Shown here: one piece after another, positions 35,215 to 44,890 of the stretch
How the letters are laid out: each line of letters starts with the position of its first letter
How positions within the stretch are numbered: position 1 is the stretch's first letter
Notes under the pieces: model-generated
The model's input: the letters and a program-made list of their open reading frames with translations, nothing else
The model's database searches: none
Told to the model about the DNA's origin: nothing
Assembly (NCBI RefSeq): GCF_900476215.1
Contig: NZ_LS483446.1
Span: 620,001-684,000 of the forward strand
Reading direction: 5' to 3'
DNA from: Helicobacter mustelae
Lineage (GTDB): Bacteria > Campylobacterota > Campylobacteria > Campylobacterales > Helicobacteraceae
DNA length: 64,000 nt
Translations under genes and position numbers: made by a program

Positions 35215-37403
35215 AAGATCAAAAGCTTTATGTATTTTCTTCTAATCGTGCAGTTGGTGAGTTTTATCTGCGCTATGAGGGGGGCTTTGCTCCAAGAGCT
35301 ATGGGGGCATATGAATTTTTTGAATTTTTTACAGGGGTAAAAGACAGGAAAAAAGCCCCGCAGTTTGTACTCAAAATCCTGCTTTTGCAAACCCTCTATG
35401 CCTACAAAAATACCCATAAACTCTTGCTTTTTGATAAAAGCTTTTTGGCGTATTTGGAGGGAATGAAATTTTTGCAAAAGTTTTTTGATGAATTGCTTTT
35501 GCATCAAAAGTCCATCAAAGACATTCAGGATCGAGATATTTATGAGGATTATGCAGAGCATTTGCAGATTTTGGAGGAGATTTATGAGGGCTATGAGGAG
35601 CGCCTTGGTGCCAATAAATTCTATAGCAAGTATTATGCGCAGGATTATGAGATTTTTACAGAGATGTTTGTGCCATTTGAGGGCATTGAATTTCATTTAG
35701 AGGGCATGCTTTCTAAATCTGAGCAGAGGGTCTTATTTGAGATTGCTAAGCAAAAACAGCTGGTTTTGCATTTTGATTGCGATGTGTTTAATCGAGGGTT
35801 TTTTGATTTTTTGGATCTTGCCTTGGAGTCAAACATGCACTATGCCCTAGATTTGGGACAGAAAAAAATCCTGCACTCTCACAGTACCAAGATCCCACAA
35901 AACCCGCGCCTCTATGCCTTTCACTCCAGGATTGCACAGGTTTCCTTCGTGCTTGATAAGGCTTTGGAGTGGCTAAAGCAGGGGCGGGAGAATGTGGCGT
36001 TAATCACGCCAAGTGAGGATTTTGTCAAATATTTGCGTGTGTTAGATGTGCATCGTAATTTCAATTTTGCCATGGGCATAGACATCAAGCAAACAAGCTA
36101 TTATCAGGCATTTATCCAAGAAGAGATTGGAGAGAATGTCACTGCTTTGCGCAGTCTTTGTGAGGCTCTGCTCAAAGAGCATCCAGAATTCCAGCAAGAA
36201 ATCCATCTCTTCCATGAGGAATTTTTTGCTGGACTTGATGAAATCAAAGGATTGATGGAGAGTTTTTGTATAGAGCAGATTTGGGAGTTTTATCAAATGG
36301 AGCTTGAATCCCTCAAGCTTAGTGACAAAAAAGGGGGTAAAATCCCTGTATATGGGATGCTAGAGACCAGAGGCATGAGCTTTGATGCGATTATCATCGT
36401 GGATTTCAATGAAGAAAAAATTTTTAATTTTGATGATAGCGATATGTTTTTGAATACCAAAATCCGCAAAAGTCTTGGCATCCCCACCTTGATGGATCAT
36501 AAAAATCTTCAAAAGCATTATTATTATCAACTCATTAAAAACGCTAAAGAAGTGGACATTACCTATGTCAAAGATGACAAACCCCAAGCCCTTCATTTTC
36601 TCTCTAGCATCGTAGATGTCCTTCCAGGGGAATTTGACAAAAGCATTTTTTATTTTGACAAAAAGCCTTCCTATGTGGAAGATGATTTTTTTGGCGAGAT
36701 TCCTCAAGATTTTGTTTTTAGTGCTAGTAGTCTGCGTACTTTTTTTGCATGCAAGAGGAGGTTTTTCCTCCGCTACATCAAGGGATTGCGTGATGTGAGC
36801 CAAAGGGATTTTTCTGCACAAAATCTCTTGCATGAAAGCCTGGAGAAGGCATACAACGCCCATCCTAATGATGTAATTGGCGCACAAAAAGAGTTTTATC
36901 ATCTTGTGCATCAAGCTTCGTTGCAAGATCCCATGCAAAAATTTGCATCAGAATTGATGGTGAAGAATATGGATTCATTTTGGAAGCAGGAGAGGGAGCA
37001 TTATCAAAAATATCGTTTTTATGCAGCGGAGTATGGCTTTGAGGCAGAAATTTTGAAACATAAATTCAGCGGCAAGATTGATCGGGTGGATTATGATGAA
37101 GAGAGTGCTAGTTATGTGGTGGTGGATTATAAATTTGGCAAAAAAATCCATCAGAGCATTAACGAAAACACCAGTGATTTTCAATTGATTCTCTATGCCA
37201 TGGCTTTAGAGAGTGAGGGGAAGAGTGTGGAGGCTTGCTTGGTGTATGATATCAGGGGTGAGAAAAAAATTTCAGTGAATCTAGAAGAAGGCAGGGAAAT
37301 TCTGCAAGAGCGCATCAAGGAGTTAGATGGGGAGATGGAATTTACTCAAAATTTCAAAGAATGCCATTATTGTGAATTCAAAATGCTCTGCAATCAAGCA
37401 TGA
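35211..37403 (+). CDS. addB: AddB-like recombination nuclease subunit (PD-(D/E)XK with Fe-S cysteines)
   Basis: About 730 residues. The C-terminal nuclease shows GKIDRVDYDEESASYVVVDYKFG, the core PD-(D/E)XK motif, preceded by FSASSLRTFFACKRRFFLRYI and followed by ECHYCEFKMLCN; these cysteines match the [4Fe-4S] staple of AddB/RecB-like nucleases. The N-terminal region is a degenerate helicase typical of AddB. It would work with AddA in double-strand break repair; addA is not in this window. I chose TTG 35211, which overlaps the transketolase stop; an ATG at 35172 would lie inside tkt. Confidence 0.85.
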   Translation: MKDQKLYVFSSNRAVGEFYLRYEGGFAPRAMGAYEFFEFFTGVKDRKKAPQFVLKILLLQTLYAYKNTHKLLLFDKSFLAYLEGMKFLQKFFDELLLHQKSIKDIQDRDIYEDYAEHLQILEEIYEGYEERLGANKFYSKYYAQDYEIFTEMFVPFEGIEFHLEGMLSKSEQRVLFEIAKQKQLVLHFDCDVFNRGFFDFLDLALESNMHYALDLGQKKILHSHSTKIPQNPRLYAFHSRIAQVSFVLDKALEWLKQGRENVALITPSEDFVKYLRVLDVHRNFNFAMGIDIKQTSYYQAFIQEEIGENVTALRSLCEALLKEHPEFQQEIHLFHEEFFAGLDEIKGLMESFCIEQIWEFYQMELESLKLSDKKGGKIPVYGMLETRGMSFDAIIIVDFNEEKIFNFDDSDMFLNTKIRKSLGIPTLMDHKNLQKHYYYQLIKNAKEVDITYVKDDKPQALHFLSSIVDVLPGEFDKSIFYFDKKPSYVEDDFFGEIPQDFVFSASSLRTFFACKRRFFLRYIKGLRDVSQRDFSAQNLLHESLEKAYNAHPNDVIGAQKEFYHLVHQASLQDPMQKFASELMVKNMDSFWKQEREHYQKYRFYAAEYGFEAEILKHKFSGKIDRVDYDEESASYVVVDYKFGKKIHQSINENTSDFQLILYAMALESEGKSVEACLVYDIRGEKKISVNLEEGREILQERIKELDGEMEFTQNFKECHYCEFKMLCNQA

Positions 37404-37656
37404 TCTCATTGGAATTCCTTCATCGCTAAGTAATTTCCCTTCCAATTTCATCATACCAACATGTCGCAGGCTTGTAATATCATGCTCCAATTCCCATCTC
37501 CACAACGCCAAAATGTGGGGAATTTTTTATGCGCGAGGACTTTTGTAAGCAAATAATATGTATCTAGCTTTTTATCTCATCGTGCTAGCAGCACTTTGTC
37601 AATACAGCAAAACCATGCACAAAACCAATCACACCGATGTGTTTGGGTGAGGCTTG
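37404..37656. other. Convergent spacer between addB and the cold-shock-like gene
   Basis: This 253-base gap holds no well supported gene. A 30-codon plus-strand frame (37558-37650) starts MYLAFYLIVLAAL and is hydrophobic, but it has no ribosome site and no coupling to a neighbour. No clear terminator was seen. Confidence 0.4.
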
Positions 37657-39105
37657 TTATTCTTTTTTGCTGGGGATGGTGAAAATGGGAGTGTCTTTAT
37701 TTTTGCTGGATTTTTTGATGTCTTCTATCAGCGTGGTGATGGGGGTGAGGGGGTTGCTATCTAGATAGATGTTGGTGAAGCTCATAGATTGGATCAGAGA
37801 GAAAAAATCCGCATTGGTCTTGGCGATGATGGTGGCATTGCATTTGCTCTCTGACATGATTTTGATTTTTAGGGCAGATTCGAGCTTTGGGTTATTGATA
37901 TAGATGAGTGAGGTTTTTTCGTATTTTTGTTTGTAGCGCAGATAGTTGTCATAAGCGCTTTTGTCATTGGCATTGAGCTTTTCTTTGTCAAGATTTTGCA
38001 GATACATCCACAAAAAAGTCATCGCACAATAGGATCCTGAGATATTTTTATTGAAAAAGGTATTGTGTACGGGGGTGGATTGCATGGCAAGCTTCCAGAT
38101 GAAATTATCCAAATCCGTAGCACAGATGTCGAGCATCTTTGTGATTTTTTTAATCAATATGAGACGGGCTTGTTTGAATTCCTTTTGGAAACCTAGCACA
38201 TAGCGCTGGCGGAATACCTCTGTGATGCTTTGCAGTCTTTTAAGGCATTCATCCAATGGTCTAGCTTCCTCATCGGCCTTGGAGATTTGCTGCTTGAGAC
38301 TTTTTAATCTATGTTCCAGCGCCTTGAGATTCTTAGTGTTTCGTGCTCCTATTTTGGCATAAATGCTCTTCATCTCTGCGATATGGGCTTTGATGCTGGA
38401 TTGAAGTTGGGAGATTTTGTCATTGAGTCCCGAGATGGCATGCACGCTTGCCTGATAAAACAGCTGATCCTCCAAAAAATGCTCTTCAAAGAGCTTGCTT
38501 AGATCAATTTTGTCATTTTGCATAAAAAGATCATAGAAATGATTGAGTTTATTAAGGGCCTGCATACGCTCCAAAAATACATCCATGGTGATATTTTTAT
38601 CCGTGAAAATTAGCATATCAATTGCCTTGTGCAAGAAGCGCTTCATTTGGAAGTAATCTAGTAGGGGTTCTTGTGTGTTGGGAAATTCTTTGGCGATGAG
38701 GTTGATGGCGTTGTTTTCTTGAAAGAAATATTTCTCAATACATTTTTCTATGCTGACATCAAGGGGAATATCTTGGATGGTAAAAAAATTGGTCTGCTTA
38801 AAGATTTTTTCGATAATGTCTGCTTTAAATTCATATTCTTTGTTTGCGAGTTCTTCATCTGTATCTGTCTTCCAAAAATCAATCTCTTGGATATGAAAAT
38901 CCTCTGAAAATCCTTGATATACAGAGGCCTTGGCATGGGTGACATAACCATTTGTATTATGTCGAAACTCCACTAGCATCCCAGGAACGGGCAGATGCTT
39001 GCTATCCCGCCAGCTGTCTTTGCGGAATTCAAAAATTTTTTTGGAATGATTGACAATCAGACCAATCCCACTCGCAGCAGAATATTTTAAGATTTTTCCA
39101 TGCAC
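37657..39105 (-). CDS. Cold-shock-like domain, coiled coil and truncated pseudo-receiver protein
   Basis: About 482 residues from the GTG chosen because AGGGG lies 8 bases upstream; the frame is open further to 39252 but that part looks non-coding. Residues 1-60 read as a cold-shock-like beta-barrel (GKILKYSAASGIGLIVN, then PGMLVEFRHNTNGYVTHAKA). A helical, coiled-coil middle includes KNLKALEHRLKSLKQQI. Residues about 399-482 resemble a receiver domain: SLIYINNPKLESAL (acidic pair replaced by Asn-Asn), NIYLDSNP (phosphorylatable Asp kept) and DTPIFTIPSKK (conserved Lys kept), but the last strand and helix are missing. Function unknown. It interrupts the addB-ftsK order. Confidence 0.7.
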   Translation of the reverse strand: MHGKILKYSAASGIGLIVNHSKKIFEFRKDSWRDSKHLPVPGMLVEFRHNTNGYVTHAKASVYQGFSEDFHIQEIDFWKTDTDEELANKEYEFKADIIEKIFKQTNFFTIQDIPLDVSIEKCIEKYFFQENNAINLIAKEFPNTQEPLLDYFQMKRFLHKAIDMLIFTDKNITMDVFLERMQALNKLNHFYDLFMQNDKIDLSKLFEEHFLEDQLFYQASVHAISGLNDKISQLQSSIKAHIAEMKSIYAKIGARNTKNLKALEHRLKSLKQQISKADEEARPLDECLKRLQSITEVFRQRYVLGFQKEFKQARLILIKKITKMLDICATDLDNFIWKLAMQSTPVHNTFFNKNISGSYCAMTFLWMYLQNLDKEKLNANDKSAYDNYLRYKQKYEKTSLIYINNPKLESALKIKIMSESKCNATIIAKTNADFFSLIQSMSFTNIYLDSNPLTPITTLIEDIKKSSKNKDTPIFTIPSKKE

Positions 39106-39368
39106 GCTGAAATCCCCTTGATTACTTTTGATTTTTGAAGCATTTTGCAATAGATCCCAAGATCGCGATATGACTCTGGGATTGCAGCATAAAGCAACAC
39201 GACCCAAACAACACCCAAATGGGATCGCGACGCTATCAAAACATGACTGCAATCAACGCATTCTAAAAGCGCTCATTATAGCAAAAAATCCCAATCAAAT
39301 GCGCCTGCCTGCATGATTTGGCTTGTCTGTGAATGTGTTATAATTTGAGAAAAATTCTCAAGGATTCT
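39106..39368. other. Divergent promoter region of ftsK and the cold-shock-like gene
   Basis: The region holds the ftsK -10 (listed separately) and a pair of GATCGCGA direct repeats (near 39162 and 39223) of unknown meaning. The minus-strand frame running through it lacks a start and has no conserved sequence. Confidence 0.4.
39318..39344 (+). promoter_or_regulatory. Promoter of ftsK
   Basis: TTGGCT and TGTTATAAT (extended -10, TATAAT at 39339-39344) are separated by 15 bases. The -10 overlaps an in-frame upstream ATG, which argues that translation starts downstream at GTG 39369. Confidence 0.55.
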
Positions 39369-42338
39369 GTGATTAAAAAGATATCTATTTGTCTGTTTTT
39401 GGCTTTTTTCTGTCTATTTTTGTCTATAGCGACTTTTTTTGGTCCAAGTGGGGCGGTGGGGAATTTTGGCAAGGGATTTAGCAATTTCAATTTTATGGTG
39501 TTTGGATTTCTTGCGCCCTTCTATCTGCTTTTTCTCCTCTATCCGCTTTTTCTCTATTACAAAAATAGTGTTTTCTCTTCTAGGGATGTGCGAAAAATCA
39601 GTGCAGGAGTTTTGATTTTTGTGGTTTTGTTATGCCTGCAATACTTATGGCTAGGCAGGGGGGAACTAGCTAAGAGCATGGTGGAGGGCGTGCGTCCTTT
39701 TATTGGGATTTTTGGAGTGTATGTGTGCTTGCTAATTCTTTGGGTATTTGCTTGGACCTTGCTCTCTCTTGCAAATTTTTTAGCCACGATGTCAAAAATT
39801 CTGATTTTTGGCATGAGGGCTTTGGAGGCATTGGGTGCAAGATTGCAAGAAATGGGGGCAATCATCCTTGATAAAAAAACTAAGTGGCAGGAAGAGAGAA
39901 GGGCAAAAAAAGAGAGTGAGGCAGAAATTCGCAAATCCATGAAGGATTTCATGCCAAACTCCAAAAAGCAAGTAGATTTGCCAAACCCAGAGTCACAAGC
40001 CCTAACCCAAGATTTTATGCCACAAAATCAACAAGAAACAAAGAATAGAGAGGATTTTGATGAGGAAGAGTTTTTGGCATCAGAGGTAAAGACCTTCTAT
40101 CATGTAGACATTCCCAAGCAAAACAATCCCAAGGGGGTGGTCTTGCGAAGTGCACAGAATCTGCCAGAAACAGATTCTGTGGATGCGCGCACTCTCCTTC
40201 ATCAAAGGCGTATCAAGGCAGAAAGTGCAGGCTTACTGGATTTTGCTCTGAAGCAAACAAAAAATTCTCTATCGCCTAGGGATTTGGCACAAAATTCGCA
40301 GATGCAAACAAGAAATTTGCTTGCAAAAATGCAAAAGATTGAGCAAATCTTGCAAGAAGATACGCCAAGTCCGCAAAATCCCAGTGGGTCGAATTGGGCT
40401 GGGGTGGAATTCTCTAGAGCTTCCCCTGCATCAAATCCTGGCAAAAATGCCCACAATGTCGCAACTTCTTCCTCGGGATTGGATTGGGATGGAGTAAATT
40501 CCCTTTCTCAATCAGGTCTCGCAGCTAGATTGCAGGATTTGGCCTCAAAAAATCCATCGCAGGATTTTTCTGCAGAGTCTGGCCATGCACTAGAAGAAAA
40601 TCCAAATTCTTTGCAGGATTACAACCAGCCTCACCAAAATGAACACTCTTTAGAGCAAAATTCTTCTGCCCAGCCATTTGAGTGCTCTGAGATTTTTGGA
40701 TTGGATGGAAGAGCGGTGCAGGATAAAGGGGGTTTGGCACAAGAGCTCCCCAACCAAGAGATCGTCAAGGAGAGCGAGCAATTCCCCTTAGATAAGAGTG
40801 CGCAAACAACACAAGAGCACGCCCAAGAGCAAAACAGCCTAAAGGATTCCTTTAGCAGGGAATTTGCCTACAAAAGCAAGTTTCAGATTCTCACAGAGGT
40901 GAGCGAGAATGCCCAGATGCTAGAGGGCTTAGAAAAAGGGGAGAGAGAAAAGCCCAGAGATTATGTTTTGCCAAGCTTGGAGCTGCTCTCCAAGCCTCCA
41001 TTGCAAGAGGCGAGCATCAATGAGGAGGAGATTGACAAAAAAGCTCAAAATCTCCTAGAAAAGCTCAACACTTTCAAAATTGATGGGGATGTGGTCTCCA
41101 TTTGCTCAGGGCCGCTCATTAGCACTTTTGAGTTCAAGCCCGCCACACATATCAAGGTCAATCGGATTTGTTCTTTGAGCGATGATTTAGCAATGGCACT
41201 CTCTGCGCAGTCCATTCGCATTCAAGCGCCAATTCCTGGAAAAAATGTGGTGGGCATTGAGATCCCAAATTCAAGCTTTCAAACCGTCTATATGCGAGAA
41301 ATCTTAGAGAGTGAAATTTTTCAAACAAGTGCCTCGCCCCTTGCCCTAGCACTTGGCAAGGATATCGCTGGCAATCCTTTCGTGGCAGATCTTAAAAAGC
41401 TCCCCCATTTGCTCGTGGCAGGGACGACGGGAAGTGGCAAATCTGTGGGGGTCAATGCGATGATTCTCTCCATGCTCTATCGAAATTCTCCCGATCACCT
41501 GCGACTCATTATGATTGATCCCAAGCAGGTGGAATTTAGCCTCTATGAGGACATTCCCCATCTGCTCACCCCCATCATCACAGATCCAAAAAAGGCCATC
41601 ACTGCGCTCAATCAAGCCATCAGAGAAATGGAAAGTCGCTTTGGCATGATGCGCCAAATCAAGGTCAAAAACATCGAAAATTACAATCAAAAATGCAAAA
41701 GCCTAGGGCTTCCCCCGCTGCCCTATTTGGTGATCATCATCGATGAGCTTGCAGATTTGATGATGACAGGGGGCAAAGAGGCAGAGACGCCCATCATTCG
41801 TATTGCACAGATGGGAAGGGCAAGCGGCATGCACCTCATCATTGCCACCCAGCGACCCAGCGCAGATGTGGTGACAGGCCTGATTAAAACCAATCTGCCC
41901 TCTCGCATTGCCTTTAAGGTGAGCAACAAGATTGATTCTCGCGTGGTGATTGACACAGAAGGTGCTCAAAGCCTGCTTGGCCGCGGGGACATGCTCTTTT
42001 CTTTGGGGGGTGGGATGCTTACAAGGATCCATGCGCCATGGAGTAGCGAAGAGGAGATCGAGGCAATCGTAAGCGAGATCAAGGCGCAGCGGGAAGTGGA
42101 ATATGATCAGGATTTTGATGTGGAGGGTAGGGAGCTTCTGCCAAGCATTGAGGGGAATGATGATCTTGCCAGGGCCAAAGAGATCATCCTCTCCACAGGC
42201 AAGACTTCCATAAGCTTCTTGCAAAGGCAGATGGGGGTGGGATATAACAAGGCTGCAAATTGCATCGAAGAGCTGGAGCGGCAGGGATTTTTGTCTGCAG
42301 AGGATGCCAAGGGCAGGCGGAGCATCATTGGCAGATAG
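39369..42338 (+). CDS. ftsK: DNA translocase FtsK
   Basis: Septum-anchored DNA pump that clears chromosome ends and activates XerH/dif recombination. About 989 residues. The N-terminal 150 residues carry four transmembrane segments. A Gln/Asn/Ser-rich linker spans about 170-540. The motor has Walker A GTTGSGKSVGVNAM and Walker B YLVIIIDELADLMM. The gamma winged-helix (ISFLQRQMGVGYNKAANCIEELERQGF) closes the protein and would read KOPS sites. GTG 39369 with AAGGA upstream was chosen over ATG 39333, which lies in the promoter. Confidence 0.93.
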   Translation: MIKKISICLFLAFFCLFLSIATFFGPSGAVGNFGKGFSNFNFMVFGFLAPFYLLFLLYPLFLYYKNSVFSSRDVRKISAGVLIFVVLLCLQYLWLGRGELAKSMVEGVRPFIGIFGVYVCLLILWVFAWTLLSLANFLATMSKILIFGMRALEALGARLQEMGAIILDKKTKWQEERRAKKESEAEIRKSMKDFMPNSKKQVDLPNPESQALTQDFMPQNQQETKNREDFDEEEFLASEVKTFYHVDIPKQNNPKGVVLRSAQNLPETDSVDARTLLHQRRIKAESAGLLDFALKQTKNSLSPRDLAQNSQMQTRNLLAKMQKIEQILQEDTPSPQNPSGSNWAGVEFSRASPASNPGKNAHNVATSSSGLDWDGVNSLSQSGLAARLQDLASKNPSQDFSAESGHALEENPNSLQDYNQPHQNEHSLEQNSSAQPFECSEIFGLDGRAVQDKGGLAQELPNQEIVKESEQFPLDKSAQTTQEHAQEQNSLKDSFSREFAYKSKFQILTEVSENAQMLEGLEKGEREKPRDYVLPSLELLSKPPLQEASINEEEIDKKAQNLLEKLNTFKIDGDVVSICSGPLISTFEFKPATHIKVNRICSLSDDLAMALSAQSIRIQAPIPGKNVVGIEIPNSSFQTVYMREILESEIFQTSASPLALALGKDIAGNPFVADLKKLPHLLVAGTTGSGKSVGVNAMILSMLYRNSPDHLRLIMIDPKQVEFSLYEDIPHLLTPIITDPKKAITALNQAIREMESRFGMMRQIKVKNIENYNQKCKSLGLPPLPYLVIIIDELADLMMTGGKEAETPIIRIAQMGRASGMHLIIATQRPSADVVTGLIKTNLPSRIAFKVSNKIDSRVVIDTEGAQSLLGRGDMLFSLGGGMLTRIHAPWSSEEEIEAIVSEIKAQREVEYDQDFDVEGRELLPSIEGNDDLARAKEIILSTGKTSISFLQRQMGVGYNKAANCIEELERQGFLSAEDAKGRRSIIGR

Positions 42339-42896
42339 CCCCCATACCCTTGAACCCTTGAAGCATTGTGCTTTTACTTGGTTTTTGCGTGTCTATTGGT
42401 TTGGGATTTTGTTGGATTTTAGGCGATGTTCGCAAAAACCTGCGCGCTGCATGATTTTATGCCCCTTGTTTGATTTTAGGCCTTTGCTTGGTTGCGCACC
42501 CCGTGTAATCTTCTCACCAAAATCTATGCCAAAAATCTCGCTCACAAAATCCCAAGCGCTCTGATTGAATCCGTCCTGAAGTTTCACGCCCTATGCTAAA
42601 TCGCGCAAAAATTGCTATATGCTCGAAAAAATCGCAATCGCGCCCCACTCTCCATCAGGCATAAAGTCTCACAATTCTTGCAAAGCTTTGCACTACTTGA
42701 TTCAAATTCTGCTGCCTTCCAATTCAAGCGCTTTGAGCAAAATCCTCGCACGGATTTCCTAACCCCTAGCAATCAATCCCTGTGGCTTATTGATTCATTC
42801 CTACGCACCCAAAAAACTCCCACATAAAAAATCTCGTTCAAAAATCTCATACATCACTCAATTCCACGCTGAAATCGCGCAAACTAAAGCCCGCTC
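42339..42896. other. 558-base spacer between ftsK and trpA
   Basis: I see no gene, RNA gene or mobile element here. Short frames on both strands are interrupted and without ribosome sites. The base composition resembles the window average. Both flanking genes end here (convergent), so terminators are expected, but no hairpin with a T-run was found. Confidence 0.4.
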
Positions 42897-43628
42897 TCAT
42901 CCCTCTAGGAGTTTTTTGGTATGCAGATAGAGGGCTTGTTTTGTGGGATTTTGCTTGATTTGGCGCACGAAATAACTCCCTGCAACAATGATGTCTACAG
43001 AGTCTTTGATTTGTTCAATTTGCTCATGAGTCTGTATCCCAAATCCCAGTGCGATTTTTTGGTTGGAGTTTTTGCGAATGCGAGCAATGTAGCGCTCTAG
43101 CGCATCATCGATGGTGGTTTTTGAGCCCGTGATCCCAAGCCTAGCCACAGCATAGAGGTAGGGGCAGTTGCTCTGCTGAGTAATTTCTTTCATGCGCGCA
43201 TCACTCATATTAGGGGTAATGAGTTCTATGACAAAAATACCCATTTTCTTGGCATGGGCGCGGAGACCTTCATCCTGGTGCAGAGGCAAATCAGGGATGA
43301 TCAATGCCTTGGCTCCAGAGCGTTTGGCCTGCTTGAGAAAACCCTCTATCCCATAGCGAAAAATAATATTTGCATAAGTCATGATAAGGATTTGAGCCTT
43401 TTTACTTAGCGCTTCTATGATTTCAAACCCCTGTTGCACTTTGAAGCCATTTTGTAGCGCGAGATTGCATGCGTGCTCAATAATCTCTCCATCAGCGCTG
43501 GGGTCAGAAAAGGGGAATTGGACTTCTAGATATTGTGCCCCTCCCTCAATGATGCCAAGAGCAGATTCGATGCTTTGAGCTTGGCTGGGATAGCCCCCTA
43601 TGATATGTCCCATCAATGCGATGTTCAT
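42897..43628 (-). CDS. trpA: Tryptophan synthase alpha chain
   Basis: Cleaves indole-3-glycerol phosphate to indole and feeds it to TrpB. 243 residues, slightly shorter than the common 265. Catalytic Glu and Asp are seen in YLEVQFPFSDPSADGEIIEHA, and the phosphate loop in VARLGITGSKT and LGFGIQT. The motifs are of a divergent TrpA type (for example VQFPFSDP rather than LGIPFSDP), so it may be less similar to E. coli TrpA than TrpB is. It overlaps trpB by one base (TAATG). Confidence 0.92.
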   Translation of the reverse strand: MNIALMGHIIGGYPSQAQSIESALGIIEGGAQYLEVQFPFSDPSADGEIIEHACNLALQNGFKVQQGFEIIEALSKKAQILIMTYANIIFRYGIEGFLKQAKRSGAKALIIPDLPLHQDEGLRAHAKKMGIFVIELITPNMSDARMKEITQQSNCPYLYAVARLGITGSKTTIDDALERYIARIRKNSNQKIALGFGIQTHEQIEQIKDSVDIIVAGSYFVRQIKQNPTKQALYLHTKKLLEG

Positions 43629-44890
43629 TAGACCTCCTTATGTGCGTCTTTTATGCGCGCGATTTCTTCTTGCAAAAATTCCGCCCAGATTGCGGGTTGC
43701 AAATGTTTGGCCGTGATAAAAATATCCTTATCTCCCCTGCCAGAGATGTTGATGATGATTTTTTTGCCCTGGTGGTTTTTGCAGAGCTTCATGGCTCCAG
43801 CAAGCGCATGGCTGGATTCAAGGGCTGCAATGATGCCCTCATGCTTGGCAAAGAATTTCAAGGCCTCTAGTACCTCATTATCTGTGGCAGAATCAAATTT
43901 CACGCGCCCAATACTGCCTAGATGTGCGAGCTGGGGCCCAATGCCAGCATAATCTAGCCCGGCGCTGATGGAATGGGTGGGTGAGAGTTGGCCCTCATCA
44001 TCTTGCAAGAAGATGCTTTTATATCCTTGGGCAATCCCCACATGGGCATCTTCTGTGCCCTGCATCCGCGCTGCATGCTCACCTCTTTGCATTCCTCTGC
44101 CTCCAGCCTCAACGCCAATGAGCTGCACTTTTTCTTTGAGGAATGCATGAAAAAATCCAATCGCATTGCTCCCCCCACCTACGCATGCCACCATAAAATC
44201 TGGCAAGCCCTTGAAGTAGTACTTCACTTGTTTTTTGACTTCTTTGGAGATGATGCTTTGCAAATCCCTCACGATATCAGGGTAGGGATAGGGTCCCAGC
44301 GCGCTGCCTAGCACATAAAAGGTCTGATGCATATCCTTGCTCCATTCCCGCAATGCTTCATTGACTGCATCTTTTAGCGTTTTGCTTCCAGAATCTACGC
44401 TTCGCACTTTTGCGCCAAAAAGCTCCATATTTAGCACATTGGGGCGCTGTCTAGCCATATCGATGCTTCCCATGAAAATTTCACATTCCAGCCCTAGTTT
44501 TGCGCAAGCACATGCAGTAGCTAGTCCATGCTGTCCTGCGCCAGTTTCTGCGATTACGCGAGTTTTCCCCATTTTTTTGGCAAGCATTGCCTGGCCTAGG
44601 GCATTGTTGATTTTGTGCGCGCCTGTGATGGCTTGACCTTCCAATTTCAGATACACATCATTGTGGAGGATTCTGGAGGCATTGCGCGCATACACAAGGG
44701 GTGTGGGTCTGCCGATGAAATGTTTACAGAGTTCATCAAATTCCTTTTTAAATTCCTTGGAGGCAAAGATGCTGTGGTAGGCCTCTTCTAGCTCTTTGAG
44801 GGCAGGGTAGAGGATCTCAGGGACATATTGTCCGCCAAATTTTTGCTTACCAAAAAAGGTATTTTTGGAATGCGTGTAGAGTTTCATCAA
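43628..44890 (-). CDS. trpB: Tryptophan synthase beta chain
   Basis: PLP enzyme that condenses indole with serine. 420 residues. The PLP lysine is in LEGQAITGAHKINNALGQA; other blocks are AETGAGQHGLATA, FGGQYVPEIL near the N-terminus, GRPTPL and ACVGGGSNAIGFFHAF. This is the TrpB1 type that partners with TrpA. Overlaps trpC/F by ATGA, so the three trp genes are coupled. Confidence 0.95.
   Translation of the reverse strand: MMKLYTHSKNTFFGKQKFGGQYVPEILYPALKELEEAYHSIFASKEFKKEFDELCKHFIGRPTPLVYARNASRILHNDVYLKLEGQAITGAHKINNALGQAMLAKKMGKTRVIAETGAGQHGLATACACAKLGLECEIFMGSIDMARQRPNVLNMELFGAKVRSVDSGSKTLKDAVNEALREWSKDMHQTFYVLGSALGPYPYPDIVRDLQSIISKEVKKQVKYYFKGLPDFMVACVGGGSNAIGFFHAFLKEKVQLIGVEAGGRGMQRGEHAARMQGTEDAHVGIAQGYKSIFLQDDEGQLSPTHSISAGLDYAGIGPQLAHLGSIGRVKFDSATDNEVLEALKFFAKHEGIIAALESSHALAGAMKLCKNHQGKKIIINISGRGDKDIFITAKHLQPAIWAEFLQEEIARIKDAHKEV

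Noticed and set aside
35079-35696. Minus-strand frame of 205 codons opposite tkt/addB
   Set aside because: Spans the overlap of two real genes on the other strand and has no recognisable domain.
39333-39368. ATG start for FtsK at 39333
   Set aside because: This ATG overlaps the extended -10 element TGTTATAAT, so it would be at or before the transcription start.
41703-42224. Minus-strand frame of 173 codons opposite the FtsK motor
   Set aside because: Antisense shadow over the Walker B region; composition rich in Cys and His as expected from reverse codons.
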